Below are positions 45,527 through 57,708 of a stretch of DNA of 64,000 bases, piece by piece. Source of the stretch: Chenopodium formosanum. Lineage: Eukaryota > Streptophyta > Magnoliopsida > Caryophyllales > Amaranthaceae. The notes below the pieces were generated by a model. The model was not told where the DNA came from, made no database searches, and was given only the letters and a program-made list of their open reading frames with translations. Location: contig CM044880.1 in assembly GCA_024500155.1 (NCBI GenBank), positions 4,278,001-4,342,000 of the forward strand. The letters run 5' to 3'. The translations under genes and the position numbers were made by a program. Numbering within the stretch: the first letter of the stretch is position 1; each line of letters starts with the position of its first letter.

Positions 45527-48500
45527 TTTAATCTAATAATTCCTATGTACGTATTTTTATTAATAATATTGATCATAATACATACTGTGGCTTGAAGTAT
45601 GTACTTCATATATATACATGATAAATAAAGATTTGTAATAATGGCAAAGATCGAATCACTGAAGTTGTTGGCAGCCATTGAAAATTGTACGCGGTACTAT
45701 TATCCGAAATAATAACAATAACTCCAACATCTTTGCAATGCCATCATCACGTACCACGGTACTAGTTAGTGCAAGCCACAATGGTTGTTATAATGTTATT
45801 CATAATTGAATGGAAATTTGGAATAATAATTAAGTTTGTTCACTGATTAGATTGAATGACTTTCTTCTAATCATAATAACTTCTGATTTAAAGAGAGATA
45901 TTTGTACTTAATATAAATACGAAGTGCTTCATATATATCAATCACTACATTCCCTAATGATAAATTTAATGGTGAGGTTTAAGTTATACGGAATATATAT
46001 AGTTATCTAACTATCTCGGGTGCTCGGGTGGTTTATTTCAAATTTAAAAGCCTTCCACTGTTATGTCAATCTTTATAACAAACATAAGTGCAATTTTTTA
46101 ATCCTTATTAGGTTGTATAATTAAAATGAAAGTTCTATATTGTGTGAAGTTTTAATAAGGGGAAAATAAACTCCATATATAATTTAAAAAAAATGGAAAA
46201 AAAAAATTATACGAAGTATAAAAGAAAGACAATTAACTTTGTGGAAGCTCATATTTGTCTCTTCGCTTTGCTAGCTATGGCCAATGGGACAACTTTTTAC
46301 AGTGTTAAATTAAGTATTTATTTGTCGATAGTTTAACTTAATTATTTCTAAAAATGAATAATCTACAAATAAATCTAAACAATTAACATCATGTCAAACT
46401 AGGTACTACCTACTACGTATTTAAATTAATCTTCAAAGAAAGGATCAATATACAAATAAACAATGATGCAAAATTGCTACATGGCCGTAATAAAAAATTA
46501 TATGTACAATATTGTTGATTGTATCATAATTATTAATATAATAATATAAGAAACTTTTCATAGTCTATTAATTATTCAATTAGCAAACAAACTAAGATAC
46601 TTATTTTAGTCTAGATAAAAGTTGAAAAATTAAAACACAGTGTCAAGAAAGACACCAAATCTAGACAAAGAAAGTAACGTGAAGCGTGATGTATTATGGT
46701 TACGCATATATGGTAGTAATTAGCTTTAAATTGAAAATGACTTGTTGCCCATGCAACTAATCAAATGTCATCTTCATGCATCTCATTTGGACAAAAACTT
46801 CAATAAAGACACCTCTGTCCAGTCTTATACTTGGTCAAATCCAACCCAACACTCAGACACTAAGTACTATGCATCGAATAGTATAACAAACTACAATAGT
46901 ATCCACGTTTGGCAATAACAGTACGTTGATCAAATATATTATTTTGTAGTGTCTGAAAAATGTCACGGTTTAATATTAGATTTTCATCAAATTAACATAT
47001 TTTAATTGTACTCCGTACTACAATCAGGAGGTGAATATAGGTTAGATTAAAAAAACGCTTCAACTAATTGATTTTTAGGATAAAATTATAGTTGATTGTA
47101 AGTATTAAGCAAGTGTAATTAGGTCTAGACAATCATATGTAACTAGTACAGTGAATCTGGATGCTTGGATGAGTTTCAACTCGATTATTAGGGTAAAATT
47201 ATTGTTGATTGCAAGTATTAAATAAGGGTGATTAGGTTTAGACAATTATGTAACTAGTGAATCTGGATGCTTTTAGATGGATTTAATTTCAACTTATCAA
47301 TTTCTAGGGTTAAATTATAGTTTATTGTTAATTGTAAGTAAGGGTTAAGTCCAGATAATGTAATCAGTGAATCTGAACACTTAGACAGATAAAGTAAATA
47401 ATATTAATATATTATAAAAAAAATAACTACCATAGTACTCAGTAGTGTTTTTTCACCGTGTATCGGGTTAGTACTTTAGTGGTCCATTAGCTGCTTAGCT
47501 TGAACGTGCAAAACTGCAAAAAAAAAAAGTACATTGTTTGTATCACTTTCTTATAATGGGGGTTGTTGCTGAGAAGTCATGATCTTAGAGGAAAATTTTC
47601 TCAAAAAATGCCAACAATGAATAAAAGTAGCAAAACATGACATTACTCTCTCAGCTCTTTTTTCCCTTCAATCTTATCTGTACAATCGTTTTCTGGTCCA
47701 AATATTTGAAGTTGATATAAATTTAAAGATCATTTTTGAAAGATCTCATCGTATATATACTACTATGCTAGTTGTTTGCAAATTAATTTCCACCTAAAAG
47801 ATCAAAGTACAGATATTCGTATTAAATGTTACTATAGTACTACTATGAACTTTAGACTTGGATTATGTGCATGTGCATGCATGATCCATCACATATAGAT
47901 GACTCTTTATTTGTCATTAGTCTTATAACTTATACTCTCCAAACTAATGGAATGTTATAAGTTTTCCTATTTTTAAATGATATAAGTTCAAGAAAAATTT
48001 AAACTGCACCTCAAAATATTAAAATGTTTTTATTTTTTTTTATTTTTTTTATTTATATTAATGGGATAAACCAGATATATATTTACAAATTTATTCAATG
48101 ACACGCATGGTCATCTTTGTATTCTTCTTGTTTAATATGTATACTCCATTCTCCATACCAAGTTTTAAAAGTTCAATAAAGTGTCGTTAATTTCTCACTT
48201 TAATATATTTTGTGTCTATGCTACAATTTCAACTATGGGGCCATTAAGTCTATATCATCATAATTGCAAGATTGTGCAAGACTACCGGATACCTAAGTGT
48301 AAGAAATTTAAGTTACCAGAGAAGTAGAAACCAACATCATCGATAGAGAGATATAAACTTAGTACATAATTATGTACACATACTCCCCATCACACAATCA
48401 CAGAATAAGATTGAAAAGTTCAATCATAAACTACTTTTGTACCACTTGTACTTACAAAACAACGAACCAAATCATATATGTAACTATATGATCATCCATC

Positions 48501-51500
48501 AATCAAAAAGACAGTATAAAGTGTTAGATAACAAATTTTCTTTTTCTTCAAATCTAACACAAAATAATGTGTGTGTGTAATTCCATCTCCACGCCAATCA
48601 TATGAAAAGACGAGAATTATTCTCAAATGTGCAATATGCTCCTTGCAACTCATACCTTAATTGAAAGCATCAAAGGTCCTACCTTCATCATCGATCCATC
48701 CTACCAATTTAGAAATAAATACTATATATACATATATAATTACATAAATATAGGTTAATATCTACTTTCCTAAATGCATGACAGATATATAGACATATAT
48801 AGTAGATAGAACTCAAAACCTTTTCTTTTATTATTGAGATTGGACATGCCAAAATTCACAAAAATGCATGTAATGTGTATTATTTTAGACCATGAACATG
48901 TACATACGTTTAACATGTAAATGCCACATATATTTATAAGATCATATACATAAAGGTGTATTTTAATCATCAAAATAATCCCATAAACTTTATATTAGTG
49001 GGTTTACATGCATATACTATATAGTTGGATATGTATATAAATAAAATTTAATAAGTGAAGCATAACACATGAGTATATAGTGGAAGAGGCCAATGATCGT
49101 CTACCATGGAGGAAGCATAAAGGACCCCTTTAATTTATTTCATAACTTTTTTCATATGATTGGGAGTATTAATTCTTTTCTACCACCTTATCTTTTAAAA
49201 AGGTGCATACAATATATTTCCACCACTAAATTATAATTGCAAGAATTCAAGATATTGAGTTTTCAAAAATGCCACGATTTGCCTCTCAACACCTCCTACA
49301 TGTTTGTCCGGGTCGAGTAGTAGACTTTATAGTACTCGTATGTATGTATGTGGTTTGATGCCTAAACACAACAACAATTTCGACGTTACATAGCACATTA
49401 ATAAGTATGCAACCGGTTGTTATGCTATGTCAAATCGGTCGATGCAATGATAGTTACATAATTTTTGGACTTGTTCGATATGTATATGTTGAAGATTGCA
49501 TACATATATACTAGCTCGAGATGATCATGAAAAGAGTTTAACTTGAATTCTTTAACATACATAGCTATAAAAATGGTGAATATTGACTAAAATGGTGTAT
49601 TTATTGAGGCACCAACTTGTTTGACTAACCTAACTAAACACTCTTTTTAGCTTGCTTGATTATCAACTATATACAAAGTATTTTAAATTGAACATCATAG
49701 CGATTTGCATACTAAATGTTCAATAACATATCTTTTAGCTTTACATGAATGGGTGGTATGGGTAAATAGCATATCTTTTAGCTCCAATTTAGTCAAAGGA
49801 ATGTTGTTTTTCAATTATAGTACAATTTTTTATACTCATTTTATTCTAAAATGATCTTAGTTGACTTTACGATTTCCTAGATATATCTTTGAATCTTTGA
49901 TGAACGTATTTCATAAGTCTGAACATTACAATTTCTTAGTAACCATGTCAAATAGTCTATAAAGAACGAAAATTACTAATTGTTACGTTAATACGACATG
50001 TTATAAGTTAATTGCAATCCCAATCCAACCTAGTTTATTTGTCAATACTATCTAGGATATTTTCTTCATGAAACTAAGATTAGGCAATATGGAAATTCAA
50101 CAAACCATCATTTTCAATTGATGAAGATTTATAAATTAGAAAAGGGAGGTTTCGTTATTGGTCCCAATTCTCAAATTGCTATTAAAAATGAGCAATTTTG
50201 AAGAGATTCCTCTAATACTAACAACTCCGTACTATATTTAATCTCATTATCACTAGCACAATGACGTACGTACATGTATTATATGCACAAAAATAAAAAT
50301 CATGTGAAGGCAATGTAAAGGAAGCTAAGATTTGTAGTAGTAACTACCCTAGATTAAGACTACTCTCAAACAAATAATATGTATGGGTAATAATGTACAT
50401 GAAGTGGACTATATTCTATATTTATTAATCCGTGGTCCTTGCGTATTTATTTTTCAAATCTAAACTATATTATAAAATTTAATTAGTTAAGCTATGATTG
50501 TGACGGTTGATTAATTATATTAATCATAGTTAAGGAGTCGTTGTTTAGATTATACTAATAAAAATTAGATAATTTATGATTAAAATAAGTTAGTATCTTG
50601 GAGAATTGGAAGACGGTCAATATAACAATATGTACATGTACAACTATAATTGTGTCCTATTGTACGACCCCTAAAAGGAGGAAATGGCCATTGTTAGACA
50701 ACTCATTTATATCTTTGGTGGCCTGCGAAATTGCTCTTAGATTGCCCTTGAAAGGGGTTCGAAATTCATGCTATGATGTTGGTTTGATTTTTTTATTTTA
50801 ATTCCTTTTGGTGCTTATAATGCCGGTTGATTTTTATTTTTAGTGCGTAATTAGTAAAGGATTTTAGAGTACTCTACTTTTAAAATATTAATATTTTTGG
50901 GTGTAGAGAGAGCCATTCATAAGGAGAAATGATGTACACGAGATTTGATCTCAAGTATTGAGTACCACCCCTCAAGACTTTAACTAGCTAAGTTAATTGA
51001 TCATTACTTTTAAAGTATTAATGTCATAGGAACTTATACATTATTCATTCTTCTTTCTTTTCTTCAATGTTGGACAATTAATCCCAACTCACATGTAACC
51101 GATTGATATAGCTAGGTTATCCTTAATGAAATTGTCCGAGAATCTTCATTATTGACGTGGACTTGAAAATTGACATTATCAATTGTCACTACAAGAATAA
51201 CCTTTGGTTTGGGAATCCAAAGTATTGATACGATAAGTTAATATCTGTTTATTTGTAAGAATTATTATTATAATTACAAAAACCTACCCATATATTTATG
51301 TCCATACTATCCAACAAAAAGAAAAATCCATAGAAAAAAACATGAAAACATGCACAAATTTATAAAATAAAAATGGAATCAAATAATTGGCCCCAATCAG
51401 TGTTCAAACAAGATATTAGATATATAGATATAAATAGGGCACTTATAAATCATCAAGAAACATGATTGCATCATTTGCGTTACGACAAATGTTTATATTT

Positions 51501-52573
51501 TTGTCCCAAATTAAAGTCTTTCCGTATTTTTGAGGAATTAATTATATTAAATACTAAATATTTATATACTTGTCTTATCAAACATAAGAATCCTTTGTAT
51601 AGCTTAGGGACAAGGGCTAACAACTTCTGATTAGAGCCAGAGAGCGACAAGCAGCTCAGACCTCTTTCTACAAGATACGGAACCAACTGTTTTTTGTTCT
51701 TCATTTTTAATTTTAACTGGTACACACCTTTATTTATACCATGGTTCTAAATTATACCTCCTCCTTCAAAATCACTAGAGTATGGAATAACTTTTGTTTG
51801 TAAGGTTTCACATAAAGATTAAGGAATCATTTGCACGTGAAATATAGTGACGGAATCAGAAAATTAATCTAGAGTAACATAATTTAAGGGGACCAAGTAA
51901 AACATTTAACCTATTTAATTTCTAACTTATCTTCTTCGATTATATATTCAAAACATAGGGTGCAAGGTTTTTTGTCGTACGTTCATCCTCTATCTTTTGC
52001 CCTTATGTGAATAGACAAATCGAAAGCGATACATCAAAGAAAACAAATATAATTAGAAAAAAATGTTAAAATTGTGAGGGGAAAAAAAAAAGTTGAACTC
52101 AGTATTATAAGGTAGACAAAATAAATAGTAATCTATACGAGAAAGTAGGTCAAAAATGAAAAACAAAAGGAGATATTTTGAAATAAATTAATAAAGGGAG
52201 TAATTTATATTATTCCATACATATAAAATATGCAGTAAGTTATCAATGGTTGAAATTTGCTAGACTCAACCTTTATTTCTTGTTGTTACATCTTACATAT
52301 TGAGTATTTCTTCTTGTTACAAGTATTTTGGTAGGGCGATTATTACACATTATTTCTAACAAGGCTATGAAAAGAAACATAAAAGTATTAATTAAGTATT
52401 TTTTTAGGATCCAAAAGTATTCTAGCATATTATTTTAAGAATAACACTTTTTTTTTTCCATTATTACTAAATAAATACTTTGACAAATTAAGGACAAAAA
52501 AAGGTGGCATGCTTTGCCTTTTAGAATTAAATAAATATACAAGTACTATTTGAAAGATATGTACTACGTATTA

Positions 52574-52828
52574 CTCCCTCCATTCCTTAATTTTTGGCCC
52601 ATTGTAAAAATATAGGTCAAATTTTTAAAACTTTGACCATGAATTCTCGTTAATCTATAAGTGATAATATATTCATGTGGGATCTAATTAGAATTGTCTC
52701 ATTGTATAGTTTATTAATATCAAATTTTTATAATTTTTACGCATATAAAAAATAAAGATATATGATTTGAAAACGTGTCTTGGATACTGTGAAAAGTCAA
52801 TAGGACAAAAAATAAGGGATAGAGGGAG
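52574..52828. mobile_element. Stowaway MITE (255 bp)
   Basis: The left end CTCCCTCCATTCCTTAATTT(TTGGCCC) and right end (GACAAAA)AATAAGGGATAGAGGGAG are inverted repeats matching the plant Stowaway terminus CTCCCTCC. TA target duplications flank it (52572-52573 and 52829-52830). The interior has GGTCAAATTTTTAAAACTTT(GACC), itself a small palindrome. Confidence 0.85.
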
Positions 52829-54534
52829 TACATAGTAATTTCCATGAACACTTGAAAGTGATAATATAAATATTCATTTATGTATGTACCACGTAGCATT
52901 TATTTATAAACAAAAGAAAACGTAATATGCTTATCTTTGTCTCATCTGGTTGCAGCAATCCAACAGCACTACCTCAGTCCACTACAGCACCTAATACTTC
53001 AATACCAGTACATAGTTTTCAAAGATTATAAAAGATAATTTAAAAAATTGATCATAGTATAAAACATGCTAACGTTGGATTATTAAGCTTGTTTGTCCCA
53101 TCAAACTGATCAATCAATTAACTAATTATAGTTTAAGACGTGCTCCTGTTTACTAAAACTTGTACAGTATACATCAATCGTCTTGTCAGTACTTTTTATA
53201 ACTTATCTTATACGAAGTATGCAGTATGTAGCTAATATTAGTTTATATGGAACTAAGGGTTAATCGTGTTGTTGTGAACTTGTGATTTACATTATCTTCA
53301 TAGAAAAGGTGATATGAACTTTATGGAGTTTGTTCACGTGCATTTTAATATCTAAGTTAGTAAAAAAATTTAAGGTGCTAAATATTACGGCACATGTAAT
53401 AATTATAGGTGTGTTAATTAAATTTGAATGTTACGGAGTACTATTATGATCAAGATTATCATCCATTATATATTTACTTCGATTAACTATGCTAAGTAAT
53501 TAATAATGGAACAATCTAGGTAAATAATAATGCTAACACTCATCATTATGAAAATTGTATAAAAAAAATCTTTATTATGCATCAAATTCTAAATGAGTAA
53601 AAGACTTACAAAGTTCATTTTGATCTCCTACAAAGAATTTTCTTCTGTTATAAAAACACAAAATTATTTAACCCTTTTTTGGAGGGGACTAGCAAACTAA
53701 CAACTTGCTATTATAATTATTATGAGTGGTGCCAAATTGTTAGGCCAGTATCTAGGCCACTAACTAGTTCTACGGAGTGCTATAAATAGTAGGTACTACG
53801 TGTATTCATATGAAAAAATTGCAATATTAGTAAAGGTTTTTTACCATGTTAGTACGAGTATTAGAAAAAAAAGTTCGTTTAAAATTAAAATAAACAAAAA
53901 TTTTAGTCCACTTAATAAGAAACCGACCAAAATTTTGAACTTTGACAACATTTTTATAAAAAAATACGGAGTAGAACTAAATTATCCTCCGTATCATTTT
54001 TCATTTCATAGAACATTTCTCTCACAATTTTTTTTTTTATGTAGGAGTTTATTAGTAAGGGGGGAAAAGGTTTAGACGTAACTTGCTATACTCCCATAAA
54101 AAGATTAAAAGGTTGATTATTTAATGTAAACTATCATTATATTACACAAAATATAAATACCTTATTATAAGTTCCAAACCAATCGAAAGGCAACAAATCC
54201 TTCATAATACTACTTTAACATTTGACAAACAAATAGTGGAACCTAAGTACTAAAACGACATTATGTCCAAATGAACTTATAAAAGGACCTATTTGCTTCA
54301 TATTTTAACCGATTTGCTTTGATATTTCAAATGATAAAATAATGTAAAGTTTTGGCTGATAAACTTTAAAAATTAATATTTGATCTACACTTAAAACTCA
54401 ATTTTATTTTCGTTACAATTTATTAAACACATGAACTATCTAGGCCAACCAAAATCGAAACAATGACTTGAAATTAAATTTTATTTCCGAAAATCTCTCC
54501 GTCCCTTTATTAAATGCCTGTTTTCTTAATTGGA

Positions 54535-54636
54535 TGTCTCAAAATTAAGTGTCTATTTCATATTTGTTTCATGTATAATTATCTACATAGATAACCAAAA
54601 TCAAGTATAATTTAGTTACCTCATTAATCATCCAAC

Positions 54637-54668
<32 letters not shown>

Positions 54669-54760
54669 GATAACCCGAAACTCTCCAATAAAATTCTCCC
54701 CCCCATACCATGTTGTCTCATCAAACATGTATCACCACACGTGAGGGGTACACCAAGGGA

Positions 54761-54796
<36 letters not shown>

Positions 54797-55230
54797 AATG
54801 ATGATAATAACAACTCTTTTTCAGTTTCTCTCTTTCTTTCGTAAACTACAGTTGAATTTGCTGAGTTCTCCCGTCTTCCCGTCTTTATCTCCGTCCAACA
54901 CCTGCACCCTCAAACCAGCCGTGCGCTTCGGTGACGCGTTTTATTTATTTTCATTTCTCTTTTTTCTTTATTTAATAATAAAACAAAATTTACAGGCTGT
55001 ACTATGCTGACATGGTAGTCACCTAACCCCACATGCTCACCTCCTCTTGACTACTTCCACGTGTCCGGGCCCCCACTTTGTCCCCCTTTTCACCCTACAC
55101 TCTCGCTTTCCTCGACCCCTCTATTGCTCCTCTCACCTTCCTTCTCACCTCCCTTTTGTCCCTCCTTTTTTCTCTCTCCTACGTGGCATCTTACGTGTCC
55201 ATATAACAATATTTTTTTCCCTATATATAC
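54535..55230 (+). promoter_or_regulatory. GH3 promoter region: TATA box, G-boxes and auxin-response-like elements
   Basis: A TATATATA box is at 55222-55229, about 190 bp before the start codon. TGTCTC, the classical ARF-binding core, occurs at 54535-54540 and 54714-54719. G-box CACGTG occurs at 54738-54743 and 55058-55063, and CTACGTGGC near 55179. GH3 group II genes are early auxin-induced through ARFs, and bZIP/bHLH factors often act through G-boxes. The sequence fits that pattern, but occupancy is inference. The leader after the TATA box is CT-rich. A TTA microsatellite sits at about 54762-54795 between the elements. Confidence 0.55.
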
Positions 55231-55416
55231 CTTCATTTCTCTTCCCTCCTCTCCTCAACCAAAAATAAATTCTCCTCTTCCTTTTTTTATACTAACTAAT
55301 AATAACGTATGCACAAAAATCTCTCCATTTATTTTAACTTCTCCTTTGTAAATCTTAACCTCTACAAAAACACCTTTTACAAATTCAAACAATTGCATCT
55401 TTTAGCTAATACCAAA

Positions 55417-57708
55417 ATGGCTGTTGATTCTGTTTTGTCTTCCCCTCTCGGCCCGCCCGTCTGCGAGAAGGACGCTAAGGCTCTTCAGTTCATTGAGGAT
55501 ATGACTCGTAACGCCGATATCATACAAGAGAAGGTTTTGTGTGAGATCCTCTCCCGTAACGCTAACACCGAGTATCTTAAGCGTTTTAAGCTCAATGGTG
55601 CTAATGATAGGGAGACTTTTAAGGCTAAACTCCCTATGGTTACTTATGAGGATCTTCAACCTGAAATTCAACGTATCGCCAATGGCGATCGCTCCCCTAT
55701 CCTTTCTGCTCACCCCATCTCCGAGTTCCTCACTAGGTATATTTTATTTCACTCCCAACATTACCATTTTATTTTTGACATAATGATGTAACCACGTACA
55801 TCTTCTAAAATGTGACTCGTGCTAATGTACAAGTATATGTTACAGGCCGGTTTAGTCAATTTTGGGTTAGGTTATAGTTTGTCACATCTTAGAGGTATAT
55901 AACATGTGGGTAATTCAATAAAAATTTATTATTGTACGTGTTTAAGTCAGTAAGACACGTTAATAATAATAATTATGACTTTTTTACATTTTTCATTTGA
56001 CGTAGTATATTAAAAAGTAGATGTGATTAATTGAAGAGTGAACTAAATATATTAGTAAATTATGTTGCAGTTCTGGCACATCAGCTGGAGAAAGGAAATT
56101 GATGCCAACAATCAAGGAAGAATTAGATCGCCGTCAACTACTCTACAGCCTTCTAATGCCTGTCATGAATCTGTAAGTTACCATTAATTGCTTCTCAAGA
56201 TATATACGGAATACTTATTTTTTTTTTTTATCATAAAATTAAATTTTGACTTCAATACTTTGGTATTTGTACCTAATAATTTATGTTGCAATCATATTTA
56301 TATTATTGGGATCGCAAAAACTGACTCAACTATAATTCCACGTGACAGGTACGTGCCAGGACTTGACAAAGGAAAAGGACTTTACTTCTTATTTGTGAAA
56401 TCGGAGACCAAGACACCGGGCGGGCTTTTGGCCCGACCCGTTCTCACTAGCTACTACAAGAGTGAGCATTTCAAGACCCGTCCTTACGACCCGTTTAATG
56501 TGTATACTAGCCCGAATGAGGCGATTCTATGCTCGGATTCTTACCAGAGCATGTACTCTCAGATGTTGTGTGGAATGTACGAGCGCAAGTCTGTTCTACG
56601 TCTAGGGGCGGTATTTGCCTCGGGTCTACTCCGGGCCATCCGCTTCCTCCAGCTCAACTGGAGGCAGCTCGCTGAGGATATCCGGGACGGGAGCCTTAAC
56701 TCTAAGGTTACCGACCCGGGTATCCGATCAGCAATGGGCCGGGTTATGAAGCCCGACCCGGAGTTGGCGGATTTTATTGTCGAAGTGTGTGGGAAGGATC
56801 AATGGGAAGGAATCATCACCCGAATATGGCCCAATACGAAGTACCTTGATGTGATAGTTACCGGGGCAATGGCCCAGTATATACCCACTTTGGATTTTTA
56901 CAGTGGTGGTTTACCGTGTGCATGTACCATGTACGCGTCATCCGAATGTTACTTCGGGTTAAATTTAAACCCTATGTGTAAACCATCCGAGGTTTCCTAC
57001 ACCATCATGCCTAACATGGCCTACTTCGAGTTCCTCCCACTCGACTCGGCCCGTGACTCCGACCCACAGCTCGTTGACCTAGTCGATGTCGAGGTGGGAA
57101 AAGAGTACGAGCTCGTGATCACCACATACGCCGGTCTGTACCGCTACAGAGTAGGTGACATCCTCAGAGTGACCGGGTTCCACAACTCGGCCCCTCAGTT
57201 CCATTTCGTAAGACGTAAGAACGTGCTCCTGAGCATTGACTCGGACAAAACAGACGAGTCCGAGTTACAAAGAGCAGTAGAGAGTGCCACACAACTACTC
57301 AAAGACTACAACACAAGTGTAGTAGAGTACACGAGTTACGCTGACACAACAACCATCCCAGGTCACTACGTGATCTACTGGGAGTTACTAGTAAAAGACT
57401 CGGGGAACTCGCCCCCGAGTCAAGTACTAAACGAATGTTGCCTATTGATGGAGGAGTCACTTAACTCAGTGTACCGACAAGGCCGAGTTGCGGATAACTC
57501 AATAGGGGAGTTGGAAATACGGGTTGTTAAAAGTGGTACGTTTGAGGAACTTATGGACTATGCAATCTCACGTGGTGCGTCAATAAATCAGTATAAAGTG
57601 CCAAGATGTGTGAATTTTACGCCAATTATGGAGTTACTTGATTCAAGAGTTGTATCGGCGCATTTTAGCCCCAGATTACCTCATTGGACTCCAGAGCGCC
57701 GTAGGTGA
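55417..57708 (+). CDS. GH3.1: GH3 indole-3-acetic acid-amido synthetase (group II, GH3.1-like)
   Basis: The enzyme adenylates indole-3-acetic acid with ATP and transfers it to amino acids, lowering free auxin in the cytosol. Exons are 55417-55736 (320 nt), 56071-56172 (102 nt) and 56349-57708 (1360 nt), with GT-AG introns of 334 and 176 bp, giving 593 residues (family usually 590-612). The start MAVDSVLSSPLG matches the family N-terminus and has a strong context (A at -3, G at +4). ATP/AMP motifs are complete: SSGTSAGERK (residues ~107-116, formed across intron 1), YASSECYFGLNLNP and YRYRVGDILRVTGFHN. C-terminal words SINQYKVPRC and VVSAHFSPRLPHWTPERR are conserved. Frames are clean and third positions are GC-richer than the flanks. 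This is the best-supported functional gene here. Assignment to GH3.1 rather than a close group II paralogue is by eye. Confidence 0.97.

Larger units (their letters stand above)
37340..55200. other. About 18 kb of gene-free A/T-rich intergenic DNA
   Basis: I read this stretch for coding similarity on both strands and found none I can support. The open frames are short, A/T-rich and without family motifs. Recognisable content is limited to MITEs (41092-41182, 52574-52828), a palindrome at 38386-38411, an AT run at 45452-45512, a SINE-like patch near 44.1-44.3 kb, many TACTCCGTA/ACGGAGTA words, and homopolymer tracts. Its end is the GH3 promoter. Confidence 0.6.

Noticed and set aside
45451..45678. 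Minus-strand 75-codon frame near 45.5 kb
   Set aside because: Much of it is Ile/Tyr from the AT microsatellite and the rest is A/T-rich noise.
55402..55713. Minus-strand 103-codon frame opposite GH3 exon 1
   Set aside because: It is the antisense shadow of a well-supported exon, with no family features of its own.
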